Positions 1-8,223 of a stretch of DNA of 64,000 nucleotides are shown here, piece by piece. The DNA is taken from contig NZ_RYZZ01000030.1 of assembly GCF_003989135.1 (NCBI RefSeq), positions 62,001 through 126,000 of the forward strand. The letters run 5' to 3'. Source of the stretch: Peribacillus cavernae (GTDB taxonomy: Bacteria; Bacillota; Bacilli; Bacillales; DSM-1321). The position numbers and the translations under genes are program-made. Positions within the stretch are counted from its first letter, which is position 1. Every line of letters begins with the position of its first letter. Under the pieces are notes generated by a model. It was not told the DNA's origin, searched no databases, and saw only the letters and a list, made by a program, of their open reading frames with translations.

Positions 1-1345
1 CCATTTCTTTCTCAAAAAAGTTACTAACAACACTGAATTTCTCCAAGTTCATAATCCGCTCCATATACATCTTTGTTTCTTTTCCATCGTATCCACTTGT
101 AAGTTGTTCAAATTTAGTAATCAGATCTTGAGATGATACAGCATTTTCAGGGTCCCCTTTGGGATATTCCGTTTTTTTGCTAAGGATTTTTCCGTTCGTT
201 AATTCTATCTCAACTACAGCCCCCCACTTTTCGGGATATGATTCATTAACTACTGGATCTACTGATAAGTCTATACGCGACATCACTTCGCGAATCGTTT
301 CATTCCATAATGTATCTTCGTTAAAATCTTTTAAGCTGGCGGATTGATTAATTAATCCTAGTGCTACGCAAAATTGAAGACTGAATTTAGCTGCATAAAC
401 AGTCTGGGGATCTGGATTATCTGTAATATCTAGTACGACTTGATAGGTATTAACATTTATTTTAGCGATTTGGCTTAATGGAATTGGGTTTTCTTTCACT
501 ATGTCGATAATCATATCTAAGGCGGGATGGGTATGGCGGCAAGAAGCATGAACTTTAAAGGAATTTTCCATAATCTTATAGCTTGCACCCAACCCATGAG
601 TGATCCTTGATTCATCAAACACATCGGACATTGCTTTGAAGAATCCCCGTTTTCCCTCCAGAATTTTACTTGCTGACGTAAATCCTTTTTCTGCTAAAAG
701 GGCGGAAATCACTCCATTTGATGCAGCCTTTGCAGGGTGAAGCTGTTTAGACATCGCCCCGTCCTCAATAAACTCCCATAAACCTGCTGCTTGCGTACCT
801 GCACTTCCCAGAGCAGATGCAATTTGTTCCTCATTCAAACCAAGTAACTTAGCCGCAGCTGCAGCTGCACCAAAGGTTCCACAAGTAGCCGTATTATGCC
901 AATAGTAATAATGAGAAGGTGAAACTGCCTCACCAATCCTGAAACAGATTTCATATCCTACAACCACTGCTTCGATTAATTCCTTGCCGCTGCAATTTCT
1001 TGCTTCTGCTATACTTAACGCGGCAGGTATCACAACAGTTCCAGCATGTAAAATAGAGCCTTTATGAACATCATCAAGTTCCACAATATGGCTTGCAGCC
1101 CCATTTAGAAGCGCAGCATTTACAGCGGAAGTTTTCATGCCTGTAATCGTAGTTGATTGAGGGTTTCCCCCAATTTCCTCCACGAACTGGTTAATCATTT
1201 GAATAGGTGCTTTATCTTTTCCCGCAAGTGCCGAACCAAGCCAATCAAGTATACAAAGCTTCGTAAATTCAATAACCTCTTCCGGGATATTTTCATACCT
1301 TGTGTCATAAATAAAACGCGCAAGTGTCTGGCTATGTGTCATCAT
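1..1345 (-). CDS. MmgE/PrpD family protein (3' end outside the window)
   Basis: The minus frame is open from an ATG at 1345 to the window edge, giving 448 codons with only the last few residues missing, since this family usually has about 450-480 residues. The start (MMTHSQTLARFIYD) follows a GAGGGAG ribosome binding site. The family-typical N-terminal stretch with LDWLGSALAG and the segment HYYYWHNTATCGTFGAAAAA are readable. The family holds 2-methylcitrate dehydratase (PrpD), cis-aconitate decarboxylase and iminodisuccinate epimerase, so the substrate is probably a di- or tricarboxylate but cannot be fixed from sequence. Its upstream region carries the operator also found before the aldolase-tct genes, which suggests a shared regulon. 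The family call is secure and the exact reaction is open. Confidence 0.88.
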   Translation of the reverse strand, partial: MMTHSQTLARFIYDTRYENIPEEVIEFTKLCILDWLGSALAGKDKAPIQMINQFVEEIGGNPQSTTITGMKTSAVNAALLNGAASHIVELDDVHKGSILHAGTVVIPAALSIAEARNCSGKELIEAVVVGYEICFRIGEAVSPSHYYYWHNTATCGTFGAAAAAAKLLGLNEEQIASALGSAGTQAAGLWEFIEDGAMSKQLHPAKAASNGVISALLAEKGFTSASKILEGKRGFFKAMSDVFDESRITHGLGASYKIMENSFKVHASCRHTHPALDMIIDIVKENPIPLSQIAKINVNTYQVVLDITDNPDPQTVYAAKFSLQFCVALGLINQSASLKDFNEDTLWNETIREVMSRIDLSVDPVVNESYPEKWGAVVEIELTNGKILSKKTEYPKGDPENAVSSQDLITKFEQLTSGYDGKETKMYMERIMNLEKFSVVSNFFEKEM

Positions 1346-1407
1346 TGCTCCCTCATCTCTTCACATTTATTAGGTTGTATATGATTAAGAAACAAAACAT
1401 ACTTGGA

Positions 1408-1421
1408 TATTGGATCCAGTA
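1408..1421. promoter_or_regulatory. Operator A, TATTGGATCCAGTA
   Basis: This 14-bp near-palindrome around GGATCC lies 63 bp upstream of the MmgE/PrpD start. The identical 14-mer occurs in reverse complement at 7291-7304, and a perfect 12-bp version is at 7415-7426. The symmetry and promoter location fit a dimeric repressor, possibly a GntR/FadR-type protein; no such regulator is encoded in this window. Confidence 0.6.
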
Positions 1422-1475
1422 ATACTTCAAAAAAAGACTTAATGTATCATTCTTCTAAAAAAGGATTCAATAATA

Positions 1476-1488
1476 GGATACAATATCC
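1476..1488. promoter_or_regulatory. Possible second operator before mmgE-like gene (GGATA-N3-TATCC)
   Basis: GGATACAATATCC is an inverted repeat of 5-bp arms with a 3-bp spacer, 55 bp upstream of operator A. It shares the ATATCC/GGATA elements that flank the other operator copies. It may be a weaker site for the same regulator; this is inference from shape and position. Confidence 0.35.
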
Positions 1489-1588
1489 AAAAATAATTGT
1501 CTATATATTTTAATAAGTTTTAATTTTCGAATAATGTTTAATGAAACTATTTCCTTCAAAAACTTCTTAGCAGCCTTATAGTTTTTAT

Positions 1589-3043
1589 TTATAATAATCC
1601 CAGCCAGTTCCACCATGTAACGGCGGTTATGAGTGTTATGATGCTCATCCAGATTGTTAACTTTAATCCTGGTATAAAAAACTCCTTTTGTTGAATTTTC
1701 CCTGAACTGTGGACAATAATATTTGGAGTTGCTTCAACAACCAGGATATAACCGTGCAAACATGCAAGTGACGCTGTCAAACAAATAAGAACAGCATCTG
1801 CTCCAGCTTGAGACGCCAATCCGATAAAAATAGGAATTAAAGTTACTACTGCCGTAGAGACGTTTGCAACAGCAAGATGTAGAATTTGAGTAAGAACCAA
1901 GATAGTGATCACCGCTAAAACAGGAGAACGCAGGAGATCAATCATCCACTCTGTACTTAAACTTTTTCCGACTAGAGCTGCAGCTCCGGATTTATTAAAG
2001 GCGTAACCAAGCGATAACGTAACCCCCATTAAAAGTACCGTATTAAAATCAATTTTGATTATGTGATCCCACTTTGTACACCCAATGCCTGGAAGTGCCA
2101 TTAATATAACTCCGATAAGCGCAGGTACACTGGGATGTAAACCGTGCCAGGGTTCTGTAAACCAAAGAGCAACAATTAAGAGTAATATACCAAGACATCT
2201 TTTTTCCTGGCTGTTTATTTTTCCAAGGTCAGAAAGTTTATTTTCTATCTCTTCTTTTACATGGGGAAAGTTTTTTTCTTCTTCTGTTAATGGAAAACTT
2301 TTTATCAATAAATACCACGCGATAGGTATAAGAGCAATCCATATAGGAAACGTGTAATAAAACCATTGAAGATATGTAATTTTTATTCCGAGAAATTCAT
2401 TTAATAATTCAACGGTCAAAATATTACCTATGGCTGCTGTCATGATAGCCGTACCACTAATAGTTGACCCGAACGCAACCCCAAGCAAGATCATTTTTGT
2501 AAGGTTTCCTTTTCCCCGTTCACCAATCGTATCAAGCGACATTAAAGCAACAGGAAGCAGCAAAGCGGTTCTAACAGCAGCAGCAGGGATAAAAAACGAT
2601 TGAATTTGCGGTATAACTAAAATACTGGCTAAAAGGCCTTTGGCTGTACCACCCCACTTTGCCAAAAATATATAGGCAATTCTTTCGGCAAGAGGAGTAT
2701 CATTGACACCTCTTGCCAGCATCATTCCACCGATAATCAGAAAAATAGCCGGGGAGGAGAACCCACTGTAAACTACTTCCGTGGAAACTACACCAAACAC
2801 AAGCATAAAAACGAGCAAGATTAGCGCTGTCAATCCAATTGGTACAGGTTCAAACGTCCAATAAAAAACACTAAGTGCTAGAAAGGCTAACATGATTCTT
2901 GCAGACTCAGTATACTCCTGCGGTAGGATAACGTATACAGCACTCATGATAATCAGACCTAAAATTAAAATAAGCATTTTATGAATTTCAATGGTATAAG
3001 ACTGTGAAGGTTTCGCTGAGATTTTAACTTTTGGTGAATTCAT
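1589..3043 (-). CDS. DASS (SLC13/CitT-type) anion symporter
   Basis: This 484-residue polytopic membrane protein resembles the divalent anion:Na+ symporters that import succinate, malate, citrate or tartrate. Hydrophobic segments fill almost the whole length from residue 22. The segment GSTISGTAIMTAAIGN (about residues 192-207) and EATPNII near the C terminus sit where this family has its paired substrate and sodium binding loops. The start at 3043 (MNSPKVK) is chosen because GGAAGGAGG lies correctly before it; the frame stays open 40 codons further upstream without a good ribosome site. It follows tctC by 133 bp, so it is probably in the same transcript. Two unrelated carboxylate importers in one transcription unit is unusual. 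The family is clear and the substrate is not. Confidence 0.88.
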   Translation of the reverse strand: MNSPKVKISAKPSQSYTIEIHKMLILILGLIIMSAVYVILPQEYTESARIMLAFLALSVFYWTFEPVPIGLTALILLVFMLVFGVVSTEVVYSGFSSPAIFLIIGGMMLARGVNDTPLAERIAYIFLAKWGGTAKGLLASILVIPQIQSFFIPAAAVRTALLLPVALMSLDTIGERGKGNLTKMILLGVAFGSTISGTAIMTAAIGNILTVELLNEFLGIKITYLQWFYYTFPIWIALIPIAWYLLIKSFPLTEEEKNFPHVKEEIENKLSDLGKINSQEKRCLGILLLIVALWFTEPWHGLHPSVPALIGVILMALPGIGCTKWDHIIKIDFNTVLLMGVTLSLGYAFNKSGAAALVGKSLSTEWMIDLLRSPVLAVITILVLTQILHLAVANVSTAVVTLIPIFIGLASQAGADAVLICLTASLACLHGYILVVEATPNIIVHSSGKIQQKEFFIPGLKLTIWMSIITLITAVTWWNWLGLL

Positions 3044-3176
3044 AACTTCTTTCCTCCTTCCCTTCCAAAAATTCAAACCATCGAAATTCACTTTTTCACT
3101 TTTTTCTGTCAATATCCTTAACAGAAAAAGAAAGGATATGTCACCCATATCCTTCCTGCACATTCTAAAGTATCTA

Positions 3177-4193
3177 CTACTTAACTAAACCTTTTTCCTT
3201 GGCAATTTCCGTGTAATCTTTTGTTTCTTCTTCAACAGATTTAGTGAAATCATCAGCATTCATATAATCAGGGCGAACATTGATGCTATCCAATTTTTCG
3301 AGGAATTTAGGGTCTTTGACCATTTTATTAATTGTAGTTTCCCACTTCTTCACGACATAATCCGGAGTTCCTGCCGGTGCAGATGCGCCGTACCATAATG
3401 ATACATCAATATCTTTAACACCTTGTTCTTCCATTGTAGGAACATCAGGGAAGAATGGGCTTCTCTCAGGTGCTGCTATTCCTAAGATCTTCAACTTGCC
3501 TGCTTTCGTTAGATTGGATACCTCACTTACCCCTTGAACAGCTAGTGTTATATGTCCTCCGGCAACCTTTGGAAGTGCGTCACCTGAACCATTGGTCGCG
3601 ACAAGTCTAGCTTTTGAGAAATCAGCGCCGATACTATCCATCCACTGGATCGTGCCGAAAGTACCGATAGCTGTAGGACCGTTACTTGCAAATGTAAACT
3701 TATCCGGATTTTTCTTCACCCACTCGTTTAACTCATTTATATTTTTGAATGGAGCATCTGCACTAACGACATATGCAAGTGGTTCGCCTGTCATTTTGGC
3801 AAGAAACTGTTGATCTTCCACACTAAACGGTAAATTTGTATTACCAGCGTAAAGTGCCGATACTGCGGAAACACTTTGAACCAAAACGGAATATCCGTCT
3901 TTAGAACCTTGTTTAAGAACCTCTTGAGTTCCTGTAGCACCTCCAGCACCCGGTTTGTTTACGACGACAACAGACTTACCCCACTCTTCACTTAAATATT
4001 CACTCATAGCTCTGGCAGTAAGATCTGTCCCACCACCTGCTGCAAACGGTACGATCACTTCAATTTGTTTTGTCGGGTATCCCGGATCCTTGTTTTGTTT
4101 CCCTGAAGCAGAATTCGTTGAGGAGCAACCTGATAACACGATACTTACTGATAAAACACCAGAAAGTAAACCAAATAATGCTTTTTTCTTCAT
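3177..4193 (-). CDS. tctC: Tripartite tricarboxylate transporter substrate-binding lipoprotein (TctC-like)
   Basis: This is a secreted binding protein of about 338 residues. It starts with MKKKALFGLL, has a short hydrophobic signal and the lipobox LSGC, so it should be lipid-anchored outside the membrane. The mature part has the TctC/BugT pattern: YPTKQIEVIVPFAAGGGTDL near the N terminus, NKPGAGG about 45 residues later, then GAPAGTP-like SAPAGTPDYVV. It presents a carboxylate to the TctAB membrane subunits encoded immediately downstream in the map, upstream in transcription. The start at 4193 follows GGGGGGAATT; an in-frame ATG six codons earlier overlaps the ribosome site and is less likely. 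The family call is secure; tricarboxylates are the best-known ligands but many relatives bind other carboxylates. Confidence 0.92.
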   Translation of the reverse strand: MKKKALFGLLSGVLSVSIVLSGCSSTNSASGKQNKDPGYPTKQIEVIVPFAAGGGTDLTARAMSEYLSEEWGKSVVVVNKPGAGGATGTQEVLKQGSKDGYSVLVQSVSAVSALYAGNTNLPFSVEDQQFLAKMTGEPLAYVVSADAPFKNINELNEWVKKNPDKFTFASNGPTAIGTFGTIQWMDSIGADFSKARLVATNGSGDALPKVAGGHITLAVQGVSEVSNLTKAGKLKILGIAAPERSPFFPDVPTMEEQGVKDIDVSLWYGASAPAGTPDYVVKKWETTINKMVKDPKFLEKLDSINVRPDYMNADDFTKSVEEETKDYTEIAKEKGLVK

Positions 4194-4235
4194 TTTAATT
4201 CCCCCCATCATTTTATAAATGAAAAAGTTGATTTT

Positions 4236-5756
4236 TTATTCAGAAATGTCCAGATCTGTACCCACCACTTCTTTCACTCGTGTTTTTGTGCGTCTTATTA
4301 AAATGATTGAAATAACAAACAGCACCAGCGAAATCACGAGAATGGTTAATGAAATGGGGCGTTCAACGAAAATGGAAAATTCCCCTTTTGACATTGATAA
4401 TGATTGGACAAAGGACTGTTCTAACAACGGGCCGAGGATAAAGCACAAAATAAGCGGAACGACAGGCCAGCGATACTTGTGCAAAAAGTATCCGAGTACA
4501 CCAAACACCAATGCGACAAATACATCAAATGAGTTGTTTCGAACCGTATATGCTCCGATAAAACTAAGGATCAGAATAATAGGAGCAATTACACCATAAG
4601 GAATTTGAGTCAACTTCGCCCATAAACCAACTAATGGCAAGTTTAAAACCAACAACATGACATTACCGATAAACATACTAGCGATAACCGTCCAAACAAA
4701 ACTTCCGTTCTGTTCAAACAGCACAGGCCCAGGTTGAAGGCCGTAAATCATCAGACCGGCAAGGAGAATCGCTAATGGAGGTGAACTCGGAATCCCGAGA
4801 GCAAACAATGGAATAAAGCCGGCGGAACTCGTTGCGTTGTTTGCTGCTTCAGGTGCCGCAACCCCTTCAATAGCACCTTTCCCAAACTTTTCAGGTGTCT
4901 TGGACATTTTCTTTTCTATGTCATAGGATAAAAACGTTGTAACCGCGGTGGAACATCCCGGTAATATACCCAAGATAAAACCAATGATTCCACCACGGAA
5001 CATCGCTTTGGAACTCTTTCGTAAATCTGATCTGCTTGGATAAACGCTTCCAATCTTACCTACAGATATGGCAGTTTGTTTCTCTTCCATTCCCTTTAAT
5101 ACTTCTGTAATCGCAAACAGACCAATGATAATGCTGATCATATCAAAACCGGCAGAAAGTGCATCGATACCAAAATCGAATCGAGGTTGTCCTCCTGAAG
5201 GACCTATTCCCACCATTGATATCATATAGCCGAAGAGCCCCATAATTAAGCCCTTAATAATTGAATTACCTGCCAGGTTAACAATGACAGTGAGGGCTAA
5301 TATCATAAGGGCGAAATATTCAGGAGGCCCAAATTTCAACGCTTGATTAGCGAGGATCGGAGCAAAAAATACTAAGCCAATTACTCCTAAAACTCCCGCA
5401 ACGAAAGAAGATATTGCTGCGATACCTAGCGCCGGCCCTCCCCTTCCCTGTTTGGCGAGCGGATATCCGTCCAGACAGGTCGGTACAGATGAAACCTCTC
5501 CGGGAATATTGAGTAAAATCGCGGTTGTAGAGCCGCCGTACATGGCACCGTAATAAATGCCGGCTAACATGATGATTCCTTCTACCGGTCCAAGGACGCT
5601 GGTAAGCGGCAATAAGATTGCAATCGCTGAAGTAGGTCCAAGTCCCGGCAACATTCCTACTAATGTTCCTACCAAAACACCTATTACTGCCATCATCAGG
5701 TTAATTGGTGTCAATGCATCTGTAAAACCGTTTAATAGCATACCAACTGCTTCCAT
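4236..5756 (-). CDS. tctA: Tripartite tricarboxylate transporter large membrane subunit (TctA-like)
   Basis: This 506-residue protein has about twelve hydrophobic segments and is of normal length for TctA. The signature GMLPGLGPTSAIAILLPL occurs at residues 34-51, and its pseudo-repeat GILPGCSTA lies around residue 265, matching the internally duplicated family fold. TctA is the transporting subunit that works with the small subunit TctB and the binding protein TctC, driven by an ion gradient. The ATG at 5756 has GGAGGTGA seven bases before it. The gene is 18 bp after tctB and 42 bp before tctC, so the three are co-transcribed in the order B-A-C. The neighbouring CitE-like aldolase suggests that the cargo is a citrate-like acid. 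Confidence 0.95.
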   Translation of the reverse strand: MEAVGMLLNGFTDALTPINLMMAVIGVLVGTLVGMLPGLGPTSAIAILLPLTSVLGPVEGIIMLAGIYYGAMYGGSTTAILLNIPGEVSSVPTCLDGYPLAKQGRGGPALGIAAISSFVAGVLGVIGLVFFAPILANQALKFGPPEYFALMILALTVIVNLAGNSIIKGLIMGLFGYMISMVGIGPSGGQPRFDFGIDALSAGFDMISIIIGLFAITEVLKGMEEKQTAISVGKIGSVYPSRSDLRKSSKAMFRGGIIGFILGILPGCSTAVTTFLSYDIEKKMSKTPEKFGKGAIEGVAAPEAANNATSSAGFIPLFALGIPSSPPLAILLAGLMIYGLQPGPVLFEQNGSFVWTVIASMFIGNVMLLVLNLPLVGLWAKLTQIPYGVIAPIILILSFIGAYTVRNNSFDVFVALVFGVLGYFLHKYRWPVVPLILCFILGPLLEQSFVQSLSMSKGEFSIFVERPISLTILVISLVLFVISIILIRRTKTRVKEVVGTDLDISE

Positions 5757-5774
5757 GTTATCACCTCCGCTTTA

Positions 5775-6230
5775 TTAAATATTAAAGATTCCGGTTGGGA
5801 ACGGCATACCTAGCCAAAATATAAAAAGTAAATAAAGAACGGTTGTTACTAAAATTCCATACATAATCGATTTGATTATGCTGTAGTTCCCAATAACTAT
5901 AAATAAACCTATGGATACTAATAAGGTAATAATGGTATAACCCAGAATGCCAAGTAAAAACCAATAGACAAATAATAAACCTAGTGTGAGAAGCATACCT
6001 CTCATTGTTTTACGATTAGGGTACTCTGCCTTAAAGACTTCTCCTTTAACAATGAAAATTAATAAACCTAACAGAACCATCAAACCGCCCACAATTCCCG
6101 GCATCGTATGGTCCCCTATCAAAGGACCCGTCCTCATTGGATACAAACGCATAGCTTCCGATATCGCAATTCCCCCAACAATCATACAAATAATTCCGGC
6201 AATACGGTCAGCTAACATATTTTTCGCCAA
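5775..6230 (-). CDS. tctB: Tripartite tricarboxylate transporter small membrane subunit (TctB-like)
   Basis: This 151-residue protein has four predicted membrane segments, the usual size and topology of TctB. The conserved start region DRIAGIICMIVGGIAISEA and the first-helix pattern match the family. TctB is poorly conserved and probably stabilises TctA. The start is a TTG at 6230 behind GGGGGAG with six bases spacing, as no ATG is well placed. It is the first of the three transporter genes and follows the aldolase by 178 bp, a gap in which I see no terminator. Confidence 0.9.
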   Translation of the reverse strand: MAKNMLADRIAGIICMIVGGIAISEAMRLYPMRTGPLIGDHTMPGIVGGLMVLLGLLIFIVKGEVFKAEYPNRKTMRGMLLTLGLLFVYWFLLGILGYTIITLLVSIGLFIVIGNYSIIKSIMYGILVTTVLYLLFIFWLGMPFPTGIFNI

Positions 6231-6408
6231 CGTACGCTCCCCCCCTTTACTAAACCAGACTTTAATTCTATTTATATTTTCGTTTTTACAATTCTCTTAC
6301 ATTATCTCTTCCAACAGAATGAATACGCTTACAAAGATATATTTAAATTAGGTGTTTTTTAAACTTGCCCTATCACCCCCTATAAATTTTGAAAACAATT
6401 TGTCTTTT

Positions 6409-7269
6409 TTATAGGCTGGCATATTGTAAAATTGTCTTTGCTTTTTTATAAACAGGATAGTCCACAAATTTTTCTCCAATTGAAATAGAAGCACATCCTT
6501 GATGCTCTGCTAGTTCAAAAACCTTTACAATATTCATCGCCTCTTCAACCTCTTTTTGGCTTGGAGTATGAACATCGTGAATTGGATCCAATTGTTTTGG
6601 ATGAATAGCTAATTTCGACCTAAATCCTAGCTGCCTTGATCTTAATGCTTCACTTTTCAATCCTTGTTCATTCCCAAGGCCTGGATAAACTGCATCCACC
6701 GGACTTCCAACACCTGCTGCCTTTGAAGCAATGACTATTTGTGACCTGGCGTACAGAAGTTCATCTCCTTGTTCTGTTAACTGACAGTCTACATCAAGAG
6801 AAAAATCAATAGAACCAAAAACCAGACGGGGAATCAGAAAATGTGAAGAAGCAATATCATAAGCGCAATGAATCCCTCTCGCTGTTTCAATTAGAGGCAG
6901 AACCTCGAATAGATTACCATTTTTATTTTTCTTCTCGAAATGTTCAAGTGCCGTTTGGCAAATGAACTTCATGTTACCAGCACTTTCGGCTTTCGGTACG
7001 ATGATTCCTATTGCTCCGGCATCTATAGCAGCTATTAAATCTTCCCTCCAAAGCGGGGTGGTAATATCATTGATTCTTATATAAACATCCTTTTTAGGAC
7101 AATTGCTTTGAAGAGCAACTACCGCCGTTTCCCTTGCTGCCTTCTTTTCATTTATCGCCACTGCATCTTCTAAATCAATAATCACACTATCTGCCTCGCT
7201 GCCAAGAGCTTTCTCAATCATCTTTAATGAAGTGCCAGGAACAAATAAATAGGATCGTTTAGTATACAA
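6409..7269 (-). CDS. HpcH/HpaI aldolase, CitE-like (citrate lyase beta family)
   Basis: This is a TIM-barrel lyase of 286 residues. The N terminus RSYLFVPGTSLKMIEKAL is the CitE/malyl-CoA lyase signature; Arg66 (IRIND), Glu128 (PLIETARG) and Asp155 (FGSIDFSLD) match the substrate arginine and the two Mg2+ ligands. Known members cleave citryl-, malyl- or citramalyl-CoA to an acyl-CoA plus a 2-oxo acid or pyruvate. No other citrate lyase subunit (CitD, CitF) is adjacent, so a stand-alone malyl- or citramalyl-CoA lyase is more likely than citrate lyase. The start is a TTG at 7269 with AAGGAGGT seven bases upstream; the frame extends 14 codons further but that stretch contains operator C. It is the first gene of the aldolase-tctBAC-DASS unit. 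Confidence 0.86.
   Translation of the reverse strand: MYTKRSYLFVPGTSLKMIEKALGSEADSVIIDLEDAVAINEKKAARETAVVALQSNCPKKDVYIRINDITTPLWREDLIAAIDAGAIGIIVPKAESAGNMKFICQTALEHFEKKNKNGNLFEVLPLIETARGIHCAYDIASSHFLIPRLVFGSIDFSLDVDCQLTEQGDELLYARSQIVIASKAAGVGSPVDAVYPGLGNEQGLKSEALRSRQLGFRSKLAIHPKQLDPIHDVHTPSQKEVEEAMNIVKVFELAEHQGCASISIGEKFVDYPVYKKAKTILQYASL
6580..6593. promoter_or_regulatory. Operator-like palindrome inside the aldolase gene
   Basis: AATTGGATCCAATT is a perfect 14-bp palindrome with the core of operators A, C and D, but inside coding sequence (codons for Q-L-D-P-I). It could be an auxiliary repressor site or chance, as the encoded residues lie in a conserved part of the enzyme. Confidence 0.25.
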
Positions 7270-7290
7270 GTCAAAACCTCCTTCTTCGGA

Positions 7291-7304
7291 TACTGGATCC
7301 AATA
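7291..7304. promoter_or_regulatory. Operator C, identical to operator A in reverse complement
   Basis: TACTGGATCCAATA is the exact reverse complement of the 14-mer at 1408-1421. It lies just upstream of the aldolase ribosome site, where a bound repressor would block transcription. Together with 7415-7426 it makes a two-site arrangement spaced about 120 bp. Confidence 0.65.
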
Positions 7305-7385
7305 AATCCACAAAAGAATAGCTTACAAAAAGAAATTAGTTAAGAATCTACTACTCTTCTTCACACAGATCAAGCTGGCTCACAA

Positions 7386-7399
7386 TGTTCATATGAACA
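7386..7399. promoter_or_regulatory. 14-bp perfect palindrome TGTTCATATGAACA
   Basis: This perfect palindrome lies between operators C and D in the leader of the aldolase-tct unit. Its sequence differs from theirs, so it may bind a second regulator. I know of no family to assign it to with confidence. Confidence 0.35.
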
Positions 7400-7414
7400 A
7401 ACTCTTTTTTGTAG

Positions 7415-7426
7415 ATTGGATCCAAT
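7415..7426. promoter_or_regulatory. Operator D, ATTGGATCCAAT
   Basis: This 12-bp perfect palindrome is the most symmetrical copy of the operator family seen at 1408 and 7291. It lies about 145 bp upstream of the aldolase start, in an AT-rich region where the promoter should be. Confidence 0.62.
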
Positions 7427-7579
7427 ATCTTAATTCTAATTACTAATATACTAAAAGCTCATTCAAAAATAAACAAAAATATTTATTTTTTATTCGTAAT
7501 TTTTAAATAACTTATTTTACCCTAAAATATTATACAGATAATGCCTATATTGAAAAGCAGTGGAGTAACTGAAAATTAA

Positions 7580-7672
7580 AGAATTCCGTACCGAGGTTTC
7601 CCAAGACCCACAATGGGTGTAAAGAAAAATAGTGAAGAGAAAAACGTCTTTTGGTACGGCTATAAGGCCCTT
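7580..7672 (+). pseudogene. Transposase relic (IS1182-like motif)
   Basis: In the plus frame at 7616-7669 the sequence reads GVKKNSEEKNVFWYGYKA, which resembles the catalytic-core stretch of IS1182-type transposases where a GKxxFWYGYK motif is usual. Just before it another frame reads DPQW, the usual continuation, so a frameshift separates the two. No start, no remaining domains and no terminal repeats are visible. It abuts the fumarase relic and is probably the scar of an insertion that helped destroy it. The family name rests on one short motif. Confidence 0.5.
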
Positions 7673-7770
7673 AGCCGTTGGGGTGTAAATTTCTTTTTAA
7701 AAAGCAATTATGAAATTGACTCATTAGTCATATAAATCTCCGTTCTTTTTTAATTTGAAAGTAATAACAT

Positions 7771-8003
7771 ATAAATAAAGAAGAACGACGGCCATGCCGG
7801 TATCATGGGAATAAGACATATGATTAGCCTTGGTCTCCTCCGCATTTACGAGAAGCTGCTGGGTATACTTTTTCCAATTGGAAATGTCCCGGTTTTCTCT
7901 GCCCGCTCAAAACCTGCAACAACATCCTCTTGCAAATAATAACAGGCTTCCCATCAAGTTTGGCTACTGCTTCCGTAATCTCCTGCGCATGTACGATTCG
8001 CAA
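7771..8003 (-). pseudogene. Class I fumarase / tartrate dehydratase alpha subunit, N-terminal relic
   Basis: Reading the minus strand from a TTG at 8003 behind AAAGGAGAG gives MRIVHAQEITEAVAKL, then after a frameshift EACYYLQEDVVAGFERAEKT, then after a second frameshift LVNAEETKANHM followed by HDTGMAVVLLYL. These three pieces line up in order with the first 85 or so residues of the alpha subunit of iron-sulfur fumarases and L-tartrate dehydratases, where the last piece is normally QDTGMAVVF. The catalytic remainder is gone and a transposase relic follows. This gene cannot make a working enzyme. It shows that a fumarase- or tartrate-type dehydratase once belonged to this carboxylate locus. 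Confidence 0.75.
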
Positions 8004-8135
8004 TATTATCTCTCCTTTTTCTATCCTATAATTCGGACTAAATTGGTCTTCCTGGGTATATTCCTATAATTATTATTTAGGCTCTATTTATGTAAAATGT
8101 TTTTTATCCAATTTTATTGAAATATACTTACTCTA

Positions 8136-8164
8136 TTTAAAAATATTGCAAAATCCGTTATAAT
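8136..8164 (+). promoter_or_regulatory. Candidate sigma-A promoter of the LysR gene
   Basis: TTTAAA (8136-8141), a 17-bp spacer and a perfect TATAAT (8159-8164) lie 60 bp before the LysR-type start. The -35 box is weak, which is common for autoregulated LysR genes. Confidence 0.45.
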
Positions 8165-8223
8165 TTGAATTATATATAGAAAACTTCAATATTTTTCGTA
8201 TAGTCGAAGGAAGGTTAATTAAA

